NCBI GenBank assembly: GCA_022570795.1
Contig: JAKUDP010000011.1
Span: 1,612,001-1,676,000 of the forward strand
Direction: 5' to 3'
DNA length: 64,000 nucleotides
From: Sphaerulina vaccinii
Taxonomy: Eukaryota; Ascomycota; Dothideomycetes; Mycosphaerellales; Mycosphaerellaceae
The position numbers and the translations under genes were made by a program. This document shows, in pieces, positions 51,555 through 61,132 of this stretch; position 1 is the stretch's first letter; each line of letters begins with the position of its first letter. Under the pieces are notes generated by a model, which had not been told where the DNA came from, made no database searches, and worked only from the letters and a program-made list of their open reading frames with translations.

Positions 51555-52901
51555 TCAAAAGAGCAGGTACCTGTCTCGCTGCTGCTTCTCTGCCATGCGG
51601 AAAAGGACATACATCTTTGGGCGTGGGTAGCGCTTGATCTTCCGGCCCTGCTCTAGGCCGTGGGATCCGTAGCGTTCACTGGGATAGCCGCATCCCATCC
51701 AGTTGGCCCATTCAGTCGCGACTTCCTTGTCCTGCACTGTCCAAGTGCGATCTTCTGGTTCGAGCCATTTTAAAGCCATCATGGCCTTGACGCGGAGTTC
51801 GACAAGCTTTGGTCGCAAGGGCAACTCGAAGTCGAACACAAATGGGATGACCTTGGCGCCACTGCTAACGTGCTTGTCGAGCGCTCGAAGTGTGGTAGCA
51901 TTCGAAGGTCGGTCCACAAAGTCGAAGCCTCGCTCTTCGTACTTGGCCTTACCAGCAAGAGCAGCTGGCCGATACTTGGCGCACATATTCTCTGGCCAGT
52001 AGTATGCTCTGCCAGCCATAGTTAAGTCGTGGTAGAGATGTGCGGCACCATAGGCCGAGAGGAAGCACTGAATATGAGAGCCGTAGAACCCCATAATCAC
52101 GTCGATAGGAGAGTGCTTGTGACAAGTGATGAGCTGTACTGGCGTATTTGAGCCACCGTGCGTAGTCCGGCCTTGAATGACGTTGATTCCAGGTCCGTAG
52201 TGGTGATCACCGACGTCAAAGAGCGTTACTGACTGATCTGTGGGCTTGTTGAAGTGAACAACAACCTGGCCTTTGCCAGCGTCCAAGTAGATGGGCGTCT
52301 TGTTCTCGTCACTGACATGGGCAGCAAGTTTCTTCTCGTCATGAATGTAGGTCTCGTACGACCAGTGATTGTCGTACAGCCACCACTTTCGGCGCTGCAT
52401 AGTCTTCCCTGCAGTCTTCAACAATTGACCAACAAGCGGATCGCCGTCCAAGAAGCTATTGGGATCGAAGGCTCCGATCAGATGCAAGTACTTGCCCTCG
52501 CCTGTACCCCTCACCACGAGCGCCTCCATTGCTCGACGCGTGATGTGAATGCGCGAAACCTCGTCTGAGGCTACCAACTTACGTATCGGATCGAAGACAT
52601 CTACAAAGACAACACCAGAGTCTTCGAGTGCCTGTAGCGCCACAGAGATGCAGTCCACGTTATCAGGAACGTAGAAGTCCCAGTCAGAGTTGGGACCGCA
52701 AGAGCCTGGGCGGAAGAATTCCAGGGCCCGAGAACCAGATATGATAGTGTTTGATGCTGCCATGCCTTGGATCAGAGACTGAGGGTCGGAGAAGTCGTCG
52801 AGATAGTCCAGAATGTCCGGCTCCTGGTGTGACTCATTGACCGGTGCAGATGGGCCGTACAAGGCATTGCGAAGACGTGTTGGCAGAAGGTTGGAAGCCA
52901 T
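51555..52901 (-). CDS. Orphan fungal protein with a nucleotidyltransferase-like motif
   Basis: 448 residues from MASNLLPTRLRNALYGPSAP at 52901. The frame is open to 53006, but the first 35 residues lie before a possible acceptor (ATTCAG) and are probably leader. The segment NTIISGSRALEFFRPGSCGP with NSDWDFYVPDN has the GS...DxD shape of the nucleotidyltransferase fold. It is followed by a helix (DCISVALQALEDSGV) and strands with HITRRAMEALVV. A later segment (KHSPIDVIMGFYGSHIQCFLSAYGAAHLYH) is strongly conserved-looking and may complete the active region. Similar proteins occur in related fungi, but I know of no assigned function. Whether the motif is catalytic is untested. One exon in this model. 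Confidence 0.75.
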   Translation of the reverse strand: MASNLLPTRLRNALYGPSAPVNESHQEPDILDYLDDFSDPQSLIQGMAASNTIISGSRALEFFRPGSCGPNSDWDFYVPDNVDCISVALQALEDSGVVFVDVFDPIRKLVASDEVSRIHITRRAMEALVVRGTGEGKYLHLIGAFDPNSFLDGDPLVGQLLKTAGKTMQRRKWWLYDNHWSYETYIHDEKKLAAHVSDENKTPIYLDAGKGQVVVHFNKPTDQSVTLFDVGDHHYGPGINVIQGRTTHGGSNTPVQLITCHKHSPIDVIMGFYGSHIQCFLSAYGAAHLYHDLTMAGRAYYWPENMCAKYRPAALAGKAKYEERGFDFVDRPSNATTLRALDKHVSSGAKVIPFVFDFELPLRPKLVELRVKAMMALKWLEPEDRTWTVQDKEVATEWANWMGCGYPSERYGSHGLEQGRKIKRYPRPKMYVLFRMAEKQQRDRYLLF

Positions 52902-53981
52902 GGTTGAGCTGAATACAAGATCAGTCTCTGTCGAGAGTAGGTTCTGAAGTGCCGGACATTCTGACTTACGTTGAATAGATTGGGACCAAGTGTAGCGTTT
53001 GTCCAAAGAAGCTTGTCCTGTACTCTAAGAAGAGAAGTGGTATGTGAGTTGGGCAGATCGTGACTTGGAGTCCTTCTTGAGAGCAGATGGTGATGAACAA
53101 AGACGCTTGTTGTAAACTTGAGAGTAAGACGCAGAGAGATGCTGTGTTGTCAAGTTGTGAAGTCGTGAGGAGACTGGTGTTATATTGAATTGTAAAGCGC
53201 GACAGCCAAAGCTGAACAGTGCAAGACACCATCTAGGCAACAGATTCCGCTTCTGTGATCAATGAAAGAAGCGGCGCCACACCGTAAGTGCTGTTCGGCT
53301 AGCTGCATGTACCTATACGCAACATGCTGTCGCAGCTGTAGTTGCTGTCTCAAATTGTGCGTCTCTCCAGAGACGAGCCCTCTGCAAGATCTGGGCAATG
53401 TGAACCAAGGCACCTCTGGAAGCTGTGAATCTCACGAGACGTCTTCGGAGTATAGCTGGCTGATCGATGTAATTCGAACAGCGTGGCAGCCAAGTTCGGA
53501 AGCAGGTGGTATCTGCATTCCAATAGTGATGCGGCGCCGGAGAAGTACTGACCCAGCAGGCTGGCAGAGCAGTCGTTTACATTGCCAAGAACAAATCTCG
53601 TACATACTGTAATCCGCAATTCGTCTCCACACCCACTTCTTCCACCCGTTGGCAACGATCCGGGCCAGTGGCCATGGGACAGCGGCGGGTGCCTTGCACT
53701 GTAGCATGCTGAGACATGCTCGGGCATGACAAGCTCGTGCTATTGCAGAGATATGAAGTGAAATCAGGTTTCGACAAGTTATGTGGTCGCTCTGTCTCGA
53801 ATGAGGAAGTTGGTGTATCCACTTGTTGGACGTGTCACGGAGCAATGAGATCGTTAGTGAGACCGCAAAGACCAGCTGCGAAGGTAGGCGTAATGAGAGA
53901 TCAAGGTGTGTTGACACGAAAGACGTGTTGGCGTCGGCAGAAGTGGGTTGATATACGCTGTCAGCTACTCATCTCCTCAAC
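52902..53981. other. Intergenic, no gene seen
   Basis: 1.08 kb between two minus-strand genes: promoter of the NTase-like gene and 3' flank of MPP10. A 5' leader intron of the NTase-like gene is possible near 52902-52975. No other supported feature. Confidence 0.45.
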
Positions 53982-56102
53982 CTACAGCTTAAACCTCCCA
54001 GCCCCCTGCCCACCACGGTCGCCCCTCGTTTCGTTACCTTCCACATCAGTAACAACACCCTTCTTACCAATGACCTTGACACCACCCTTCTTGAGGTCTC
54101 CGAGCATACTCTTCTTAGCCTCCTTCGCCTTACTTTGTTTTGGCTTGCCATTCGCTTTGACAGTACTGTCAGGATTGCCCGTAGCCTTCCTAATCCTTTC
54201 CTTCTCGCGTCGTCTCCTTCTCTTTCTCTCGTCCTTGTCCAGTTCCTCCCTCCCAGCAGGCAAACCACTCTTTCCAACAACCTCAGATTTATCCTCCTTA
54301 CTACCCTCACCACCTTTGTATATCTCTTGTGGAGCAAGCTGGCTAGCACCAGCAACCTCGCCTCCGGCAGAAGGTCGAGCATCTTCCATCGTGATAGCGG
54401 GTGCATCGACTCTGATATCCATCGTCGGAGCAGCGGTCTTAGGTCTGAAATTCCAGGACGACAAGCTATCGAGTTGTCCACAGACTTCTTTCCAAAGCGC
54501 TTCGATTTCTTTTTGTTCTTTTGCGAGTTTCTCATCTTTGACTTCGACGAAGTTGGGATCCGTGCGTCGCGAGTACTCTTCTTCGTACTCTTCTGCGAGA
54601 GATTTCTTGCTTTTGGTATTGTCGAGTTCATAGTCCAGCTTGCCACGTTTGCCAGTGCCTGTTGCGAGATCATCGGGACGACGTCTGAGGATGTCTTGGA
54701 AGTCGAAGGCGAGAATGCGACGTTTGATCAGACTTTCGATGTCTTCGCTGACTTCGGCTGTGATGACTGGGACGGGCTTGCCTGCTCGTTCGAACTCGAG
54801 GTTTTCTTCGAGGAGTGCGTTCACTGGTCGATCTGCTGCGCGTGCTTCTCCAGATAGTTGCCAGTCTCGCTTCGCTACATTGGCGGCTTCAAGTTTCCGG
54901 ATTTCTTCCTGGAGCTGCAGCTTCCGGCGTTCGTGAGTGGAGCGGCGCGAACGAGGATCGGCTGGGTCAAGTTGTTCCTCGGGCTGTTCTTCCTCTTCGT
55001 CAGACTCTTCGAACAGGTCTCGATGCACCGCGTCCATTGTGCGTTGCATGTCTTCCGGCTCTGCGTCCTCTGCGGTCTTAGCTGGGAAGTTGTGTGGATT
55101 TGGTCGTCCCTTCTTGTTCTTGCGCGCCTTTTGCGCGGGTGGTGCGAAGAAGTCGGCATACATGACGCTGTTGGTGTTGCCCATGCCACCCATGCCATCC
55201 ATGTCTCCAACGCCTTCACCGTCCTCATCTTCATCCTCGCTCTCTGCATCAGGGTCGCCGAACGTAGGTCCATCTTCTTCATCCTCACTCTCCACATCGT
55301 CCACTTCTGCGCCACTCTTTGCGCCTGATGAAGGCTGCGCTGTTATGTCTGCGTCGAAATCGATCTCCTCATCATCCTCGCCCACATCTTCCTCGCCCCT
55401 GAAGTCTTGCTGTTCGAGGAATTCAGACTGCTTGTTGAAGTCGTCGATAGAGAAGAAGCCGTCGTTCAGCCCGAACTTGTCTTCTACGAACTCTGCGGCT
55501 GGCTCATCGTCGGCGGCTTCTTCGTCTTCTTCCATCTCGTCGAAATCATCGTGCATGTCGCCATCCAAGTCCAGCATATCTTCATCTTCATCTCCATCCC
55601 CTTCCTCATCTTCCAAAATGCCGTCTTCCACATCTGTGTCTGAGTGGTACTCTTCCTCCCCATCGTCGATGCCTTCCACTTCGAAGTCTACGCCCTCCTC
55701 GCCTAAGACCTCACCATCTTCATCCTGGTCAGACTGTGCATCTTCAAATTCAGCCTCTCTTTCCTGAAGTCTGCGCTGTGCTTGTAGCTTCTCGTATTCC
55801 TGCTCAACCTCATCTGTCGCCGCGTCGATCACTCGCCTCGCCTGTTCCCAGACTTGCTCCACTCCAAAGCCATCTGTATGAATCTGCTTGAGACGCAGAA
55901 TTGCTTCATCACCGCTTTCGCCTCTCTTTCGCTTCTTCCGCGAATCCTTCAATCGTTGTTGCTGTTCAGTGCTGATATTCTGGGCGAGTGGATCGAGAAT
56001 GTTTTTCAAGTATGCGATCGCATCGGTGTAGAGGGGAAGTGTCGGCTGGAGGAATGTGTGCGGCGCTGACTCTAGCGCAGGCAGGAATGTCGTTGCTGCC
56101 AT
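53982..56102 (-). CDS. MPP10: U3 snoRNP protein Mpp10
   Basis: 706 residues, one exon. Mpp10 forms a subcomplex with Imp3 and Imp4 in the small-subunit processome and is needed for early 18S rRNA cleavages in the nucleolus. Evidence: the N-terminal helix LPLYTDAIAYLKNILDPLAQ, several long Asp/Glu tracts (about residues 120-310), the diagnostic VEDKFGLNDGFFSIDDFNKQ and YADFFAPPAQKARKNKKG segments, and the C-terminal core TERRKLQLQEEIRKLEAANV-like helix, KRDWQLSGEARAADRPVNAL, LEENLEFERAGKPVP and the RRILAFDFQDILRR block. The basic tail (KRRRRREKERIRK) fits a nucleolar protein. The acidic tracts are low complexity. It is divergent from the P450. Confidence 0.96.
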   Translation of the reverse strand: MAATTFLPALESAPHTFLQPTLPLYTDAIAYLKNILDPLAQNISTEQQQRLKDSRKKRKRGESGDEAILRLKQIHTDGFGVEQVWEQARRVIDAATDEVEQEYEKLQAQRRLQEREAEFEDAQSDQDEDGEVLGEEGVDFEVEGIDDGEEEYHSDTDVEDGILEDEEGDGDEDEDMLDLDGDMHDDFDEMEEDEEAADDEPAAEFVEDKFGLNDGFFSIDDFNKQSEFLEQQDFRGEEDVGEDDEEIDFDADITAQPSSGAKSGAEVDDVESEDEEDGPTFGDPDAESEDEDEDGEGVGDMDGMGGMGNTNSVMYADFFAPPAQKARKNKKGRPNPHNFPAKTAEDAEPEDMQRTMDAVHRDLFEESDEEEEQPEEQLDPADPRSRRSTHERRKLQLQEEIRKLEAANVAKRDWQLSGEARAADRPVNALLEENLEFERAGKPVPVITAEVSEDIESLIKRRILAFDFQDILRRRPDDLATGTGKRGKLDYELDNTKSKKSLAEEYEEEYSRRTDPNFVEVKDEKLAKEQKEIEALWKEVCGQLDSLSSWNFRPKTAAPTMDIRVDAPAITMEDARPSAGGEVAGASQLAPQEIYKGGEGSKEDKSEVVGKSGLPAGREELDKDERKRRRRREKERIRKATGNPDSTVKANGKPKQSKAKEAKKSMLGDLKKGGVKVIGKKGVVTDVEGNETRGDRGGQGAGRFKL

Positions 56103-56436
56103 TGTTATATATCGTGCTGTTCTTGCCGTCTCTGCTCTGCTGCCGTCTCTGCTCTTACTCTCACTCTCACTCTCAAAGTCAAAAAAAGATCAGAAGCGGC
56201 GATCCACATCCCTGTCTAGCGTTGAGCTTATTTTCGCGTGTAACGGCATCGTTCCGCTCTTTGCTCCTTCTCCCTCTGTTTCAACTCCCACCTTTTCCGC
56301 TCTACACTTCCCAAAGCCGTTCATACGCGATGCATTGCATTCTGCTGCTCCGCAAAAGCGGAAGGTCTCACAGCTATATGTGCATATCATAGCGCTTCTG
56401 CTGGACTGGTGCACAGTACAGTCCTTCGCACAAGCC
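56103..56436. promoter_or_regulatory. Divergent region of MPP10 and the P450, with a CTCACT-type microsatellite
   Basis: 334 bp between outward starts. At about 56156-56177 is a short run of CTCACT/CTCTCA repeats followed by an A7 tract. No named binding site can be assigned. Confidence 0.55.
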
Positions 56437-58089
56437 ATGTTGGCCTCTATCGTCGACTCTCTATCAGCTTCCTCGTTGCTCTCCCCGTCCAGCATCATAC
56501 TAATTTTCTCGATTTGGGCCGTTGTTCACGGTCTTCTCACATGGCAGAAGCAACGCAGTATACCGGGTCCCATCTTGGCCAAGGTCACTGACCTATACCG
56601 ACTCTTGGTAGTGTGGCGGCGAGACTCTCACGACACTTACCTCAAACTACACAAGAAGCATGGCGATCTCGTACGAATTGGCCCAAATTGCATCAGTATC
56701 TCAAAACCAGACATAGTCAACACGATTTACGGCATCTCAGTCAAGGCCAGCAAGTCAGACTTCTACTCCGTGTGGCAAAACATCGTCAATGGAAAGCGTA
56801 CCGCCTCTCTGGTCTTCACGACTGATGAGCAGCAGCATGCTATCATGAAACGGCCAGTCGCCAGCGCGTATAGCCTGAGCACTTTGGTAGAGTTTGAGCC
56901 GCTTATCGATTCGACTACAGCAGTGTTCCTGGACAGACTGGACGACATGTTCGCCGAGACAGGAAAGACTTGTGATCTTGGGACGTGGTTGCAGTGGTAA
57001 GTGATAGTATCGCACCTGAGTTGGGTGAATGACTAACTCAGGGGCTCGTGCGACAGGTACGCATTCGATGTGATAGGTGAGCTTACGCTGTCGAAACGTC
57101 TTGGATTCATGGAACGAGCTGAAGATGTTGAGAACATCGCCGCATCCATTGGAGCGAACTTTGATCGTTGCTCAGTACTCGGGCAAATGCCCTGGGTCGA
57201 CGACTGGATTTACAAGAACCCCATCTTTCAGAAGCTGTTTGTGAAGGGTAAAGTCAATCCAATCATCGCATTTGGCCAACGCCGCCTTCAAGAACGACTA
57301 GACAGCAAAGACGAAGATAGCGCTGAGCAGAGCTTAGACATCAAGGACCCAGCCCTGAGTGAGAAAGTCCTGCACGGAACGTTGCCAAGCAAGCCTGACT
57401 TCCTTTCACGCTTTCTCAAGCTTCACGACGAACAGCCGGAGATAGTCACAGATCAAGCACTACTAGCCTACCTCTTCATTAACATCAACGCGGGCTCCGA
57501 CACGATCGCTTCGACTGCTAGGGCGATATTCTACCATCTGCTAAAACACCCTTCCAGTCTTTCCAAACTCCACGACGAGCTCGACGAAGCCAAAAACGAA
57601 GGTCGATTGACGACTCCTCTTCCAACCTGGTCAGAAGTCCAAGCTCTACCGTACCTCAACGCAGTAATCAAGGAAGCTCTCCGCCTCAATCCTGCGCTTG
57701 CCCTTCCACTCGAACGCATCACGCCTTCCACTGGCCTTCAGATCGGCGAGACTTTCATCCCGCCTGGCTCGATCATCGGCATCAATCCTTGGGTGTTGCA
57801 TCGCGATGCACGGATCTTTGGCAACGATGCAGAGAAGTGGAATCCTGATCGATGGCTTGGTAATGCAGAGAAAGTGAAATATATGGACCACCATATACTA
57901 GCCTTTGGTGCAGGCAAGCGGACTTGCCTTGGCAGGAATATCGCGATGCTAGAAATGTCGAAGCTCGTGCCTGCTATGGTGCTGCGGTATGAGATGAAAT
58001 TGGACGAGCCCGAGAAAGAATGGAAAGTTATCAACGCTTGGGCGGTGAGACAGGAGGGCCTAGATGTGGTGATCAAGAGGAGGGATTGA
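56437..58089 (+). CDS. Cytochrome P450, pisatin-demethylase-like type
   Basis: Two exons, 56437-56996 and 57057-58089, with a 60 bp intron whose removal restores LQWYAFDVIGELTLSKRLG; 530 residues. The N-terminus has one membrane anchor (SSIILIFSIWAVVHGLLTW) and a proline hinge (SIPGPILAKVTDLYRLLVVW). The I-helix oxygen motif is AGSDTIAST, the ExxR motif is in VIKEALRLNP, the WNPDRW segment precedes the heme loop, and FGAGKRTCLGRNIA supplies the heme-ligand Cys477. All essential elements are present, so it should be an active ER monooxygenase needing a P450 reductase. Overall sequence recalls the CYP57/pisatin-demethylase-like clade in plant-associated fungi; substrate unknown. No backbone biosynthetic enzyme lies beside it. 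Confidence 0.93.
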
Positions 58090-58631
58090 TAGTGCAGGGT
58101 TGATGGAAATGGTCGTTGCCGCCTCTCCGGCTTTGACGCTCGACTACGCTGCTCAAAGCGGAGCCGAGTCGCGCAGATTCTTTCCGCGTAGCAATGGAGA
58201 ATGAGCAAGAGTGTCGATGTCATACCCAAAGTATCTCTGATTCTTGGTGCAATCCACGCAGCTCGGCGTGGAGACAACGCAAGGGCGGGAATGACCATTT
58301 TCTTCGAGCCGTGGTGGTTCGTGGTAGGAGGTGGAGTGCCATGTGCTTCAGAACCACTCTGACTTGGTGGGTCCCCGTCACATCAACCCGCATTTTATTA
58401 CTGGATTTCAACTGAGGGAGAAGATATCGATCATCAACCTCACGAATATCTTCGGCGTAACATTAAGGGCTGCAACAAAAGGGACCAGTCTGGCAGAAAG
58501 GGACGCGTTTCTGAGACACTGTTGAATTCCCGCTGGCATCTCCGCCATCGCACGCGTACCAAGACACCCTGCTCATCACCAGCCCAGTCAGCCAATAAGC
58601 CAGTGGAGTTGGAGACGTCCTCGGGATAGAG
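58090..58631. other. Intergenic, no gene seen
   Basis: 542 bp between the P450 and the first BTB gene; promoter of the latter. Nothing assignable. Confidence 0.5.
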
Positions 58632-59504
58632 ATGGAATTACAAATGAGTCGTCTCTACGAGCCGGAGCTGGTGACGATCCGCATCAAAGGCAGCGATCGC
58701 GTCTTCGCGATACCAGTCGAGCTTTTGGTGTCCAGATCCGCATACTTCGCCAAAGCTTTCCAGGAGTGCTTCAAAGAAGGGCGTCAGGGCCTCATCGAGC
58801 TGGAGGACGTGAAAGAGTGGGCACTGGAATGTTTCATGAGCTGGATCTATACAGGACGTCTTTTCTGGCAGCCACGCGACGCTCAACCTCGATTTTCACG
58901 TCGCGGACGACCGCTGGATGAGCTGGACGAGGACGATGAAGACGACTTCAACGATCCTGTCACTTGGCCATGGTACGACCTCTTCGAGCTATACATATTC
59001 GCCGATAAGCACGATACCAGGGTATTCCGCAATCTCGTAATCGACGTAGTGCTCCTCAAGGCACTGAAGATCCAGCCAAGGGACTACAGCTGGCCCGCGC
59101 ACGGTCCTCTCGCATTCGCTTTCGAGAATCTTCCGGATTCCTCACCACTTTATCGCTTCCTGATAGACGCTGAAGTCCACGAGGACTACGAGTATGATCC
59201 CCCCCTTCAGAAGGATGCAGAAACCAGAGGCCTGGCTTGTCTTCCATTCTCTGCGCACGCTTGCTTGACGCGACGAAGAAGGTTGCTCGTGCAGAGACTT
59301 AAATGCGCTGACTGTGAGAATGGTGATTGCCAGTTTCATGATGCCGTGGCAAGGAATCCAGACTATCGCCGTGACATCTGTGCCTACCATGAGCACACTA
59401 CCCAGGCGGAGAAGGACGACTGTCGAATGAAGTGGAAAGAGTGGATCAAAGTACATGAGATATACATGACCGACTACTCCAAGTACATGATCGACGATTA
59501 CTAA
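58632..59504 (+). CDS. BTB/POZ-domain protein, tandem copy 1 (intronless)
   Basis: 290 residues, one exon. The BTB core runs from VTIRIKGSDRVFAIPVELLV through SRSAYFAKAFQECFKEGRQG, IELEDVKEWALECFMSWIYT and the later LYIFADKHDTRVFRNLVIDV. The C-terminal part has ordered Cys/His residues: LKCADCENGDC, then DICAYHEHTTQAEKDDC and MKWKEW. The Cys/His part is also conserved in the neighbouring copy and may bind zinc. Such short fungal BTB proteins are presumed adaptors for Cul3 ligases, but no function is established. It shares clear collinear similarity with the gene at 59942-61132, which is interrupted by three introns; this copy is the intronless reference. Confidence 0.88.
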   Translation: MELQMSRLYEPELVTIRIKGSDRVFAIPVELLVSRSAYFAKAFQECFKEGRQGLIELEDVKEWALECFMSWIYTGRLFWQPRDAQPRFSRRGRPLDELDEDDEDDFNDPVTWPWYDLFELYIFADKHDTRVFRNLVIDVVLLKALKIQPRDYSWPAHGPLAFAFENLPDSSPLYRFLIDAEVHEDYEYDPPLQKDAETRGLACLPFSAHACLTRRRRLLVQRLKCADCENGDCQFHDAVARNPDYRRDICAYHEHTTQAEKDDCRMKWKEWIKVHEIYMTDYSKYMIDDY

Positions 59505-59941
59505 AGAGGGTAACCATTCTCACGGACTTTTGCAATCACTGCGGCTTTGCAAGCGGCCCCCACCTGCTCACAGAAGTCGACCGTATTTCAGAGAGAGCCT
59601 ATCAAGGGAGGCGCTTGCAAATCGAAAGTGATTGCAAATGTGGGTGCACATGGATGGCCAGATTTGCATAAGTTCTTGCTGACGTGCAGCCGAAGCTGTG
59701 ATACAGGAGCAGTCAGATCCAATCAATTTTTGATGCTTTGGAGGAACTATGGCTGTCTGCACATGGTAGCAACCACCCAGCACGTGGATCAGAGCCATGC
59801 GCTCCGACTGACTTGGCGAATGTGCTTCAACAATTTATTTTCTTTCGACACCTCGGTTCAATACAACCTTCAATGTCAACATATGCTCACACCTCGACTT
59901 TATACAAAATCAACGTCAACATATCCAAGCACCACGACGCG
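59505..59941. other. Gap between BTB paralogues, holding repeat copy B
   Basis: The left part is the dispersed repeat (59510-59638). The rest is the probable promoter of the second BTB gene, with no other recognised feature. Confidence 0.6.
59510..59638. repeat. Dispersed inverted-repeat element, copy B
   Basis: Homologous to 19315-19430. The 12-base ends TTTGCAATCACT (59529-59540) and AGTGATTGCAAA (59627-59638) are perfect inverted repeats 110 bp apart. Nested inside are TTTGCAAGCG (59546-59555) and CGCTTGCAAA (59612-59621), also perfect. It begins five bases after the BTB stop codon, so it would form the BTB 3' UTR if transcribed. No target-site duplication is obvious, and similarity to copy A extends beyond the outer inverted repeat on the left. 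Confidence 0.75.
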
Positions 59942-61132
59942 ATGATGGAGGCGCTACAGACAGACATGAGCGATCTGTATGTCCCACAGATGCTCACAGT
60001 CCGTAAGCAAAGTAGTAGGCAGAAGGCATGACCTCCCGCAGTGTCTCACCCACTCAGGTGCTAAACTTGAGGACAGACACTAATGAGAGAGCCTGCGTTT
60101 GCAGAGATACTTGCTAACTCTCTACCTACTACTTTTAGGTATCAAAGGCAACGATCGCGACTTTGAGCTACCTCGTAAGCATAGCGTATTGATCGTGTGG
60201 GCGACGTGTGCTAATAGACTTCCAGGTCAAACCCTAGTCTCGCAATCTGCATACTTCCGAAAGGCCCTCAACGAGAAATGGAAAGAGGGACAGGAAGGCA
60301 TCATCGAACTGGAGGACGATGTACCAGAGGCGATTCTTGAGTTCTTTGTGGCTTGGCTTGAGACTGGACGCATCTTTTGGCGGCCGTACGGTGATCCTAG
60401 CCGCGAACCGTCGGCTGACGAAGGAGATGAGAATGAATTTCACCCGGAAGACGCGACTACCTGGAATTTCGGAACTCTTTTCTGGCTATACTGGTTCGCT
60501 GACAAGTATGATACCAGAGCTCTTCGCAACGACCTCATGGACATGATTCTCATCAAGAGCCTCCAAACCAAGCCGCGACAGGTAAGCAGTAGTAGGCCAG
60601 AGGCATTCCCATTTCCGAATGTCTCACTGAGCTTGAGCCTTCTGTGGCGACAAGCTCACAGACAACCACACTGAAACACATTCCCGTTGTTCAGAGATAC
60701 TTGCTTACCTTCTACCTACTCCCTTTGTAGTACCTCTGGCCACATTCGTCAATCATGGCAGAAGCGTTTGACAATCTTCCGGATACCTCACCACTTTTCC
60801 GGTTCCTCTTGGAAGCTGTGGTCAGTGATACAAATCCCAGACCTGATCCAGCAGAAGAGATGGAGGAGCTTGGACTATTCAGCGACTCGATATTGCTGAC
60901 GATCACCGATAGGCGAGGCAGAATCATCGACAAGCTCCAGTGTCATACGTGCAAGGTAGAACTCATATGCAATAGTAAAGTGCATGCCCATATCAATCTT
61001 CTTCCACACTACCTAACGGATGAGGATATGTGCACGTACCACGAGCATGGATCAGAAGAAGAGAAAGACATCTGTTTGACGAAGTGGAAGGACTTGCGCA
61101 AGCAGCGTGGCATTGCGATACGGAGGGCATAG
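59942..61132 (+). CDS. BTB/POZ-domain protein, tandem copy 2 (three introns)
   Basis: Four exons: 59942-60002, 60139-60174, 60226-60581 and 60731-61132, giving 284 residues. Introns are 136 bp (60003-60138), 51 bp (60175-60225) and 149 bp (60582-60730). The splices give LTVRIKGNDRDFELP, RQTLVSQSAYFRKALNEKWK and KPRQYLWPHSSIMAEAFDNL, each collinear and gap-free with copy 1 at 58632. The BTB core and the C-terminal LQCHTCKVELIC / DMCTYHEHGSEEEKDIC cluster are kept. The first Met could also be MSDLYVPQ at 59966. Copy 1 has no introns at these points. The first and third introns are homologous to each other; see the intron entries. Confidence 0.9.
60003..60138 (+). repeat. Introner-like intron 1 of BTB copy 2
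   Basis: 136 bp spliced interval with donor GTAAGC, branch-like TGCTAAC and acceptor TTTTAG. AAGTAGTAGG (60010-60019) pairs perfectly with CCTACTACTT (60125-60134), and three further pairs (AGA with TCT) follow one mismatch, so both ends can form a hairpin. Its start (GTAAGCA, AGTAGTAGG, CAGA, GGCAT) and its last 40 bases match the third intron of the same gene at 60582-60730. Confidence 0.8.
60582..60730 (+). repeat. Introner-like intron 3 of BTB copy 2
   Basis: 149 bp interval with donor GTAAGC and acceptor TTTGTAG. It shares the 5' block GTAAGCAGTAGTAGGCCAGA and the 3' block CAGAGATACTTGCT with TTCTACCTACT with intron 1; the middle parts differ. AGTAGG (60591-60596) pairs with CCTACT (60715-60720), a weaker form of the terminal stem of intron 1. 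The 51 bp second intron has none of these features. Confidence 0.78.

Noticed and set aside
56437..58089. P450 as part of a secondary-metabolite cluster
   Set aside because: No polyketide synthase, peptide synthetase, terpene synthase or pathway regulator lies beside it; neighbours are MPP10 and BTB genes.
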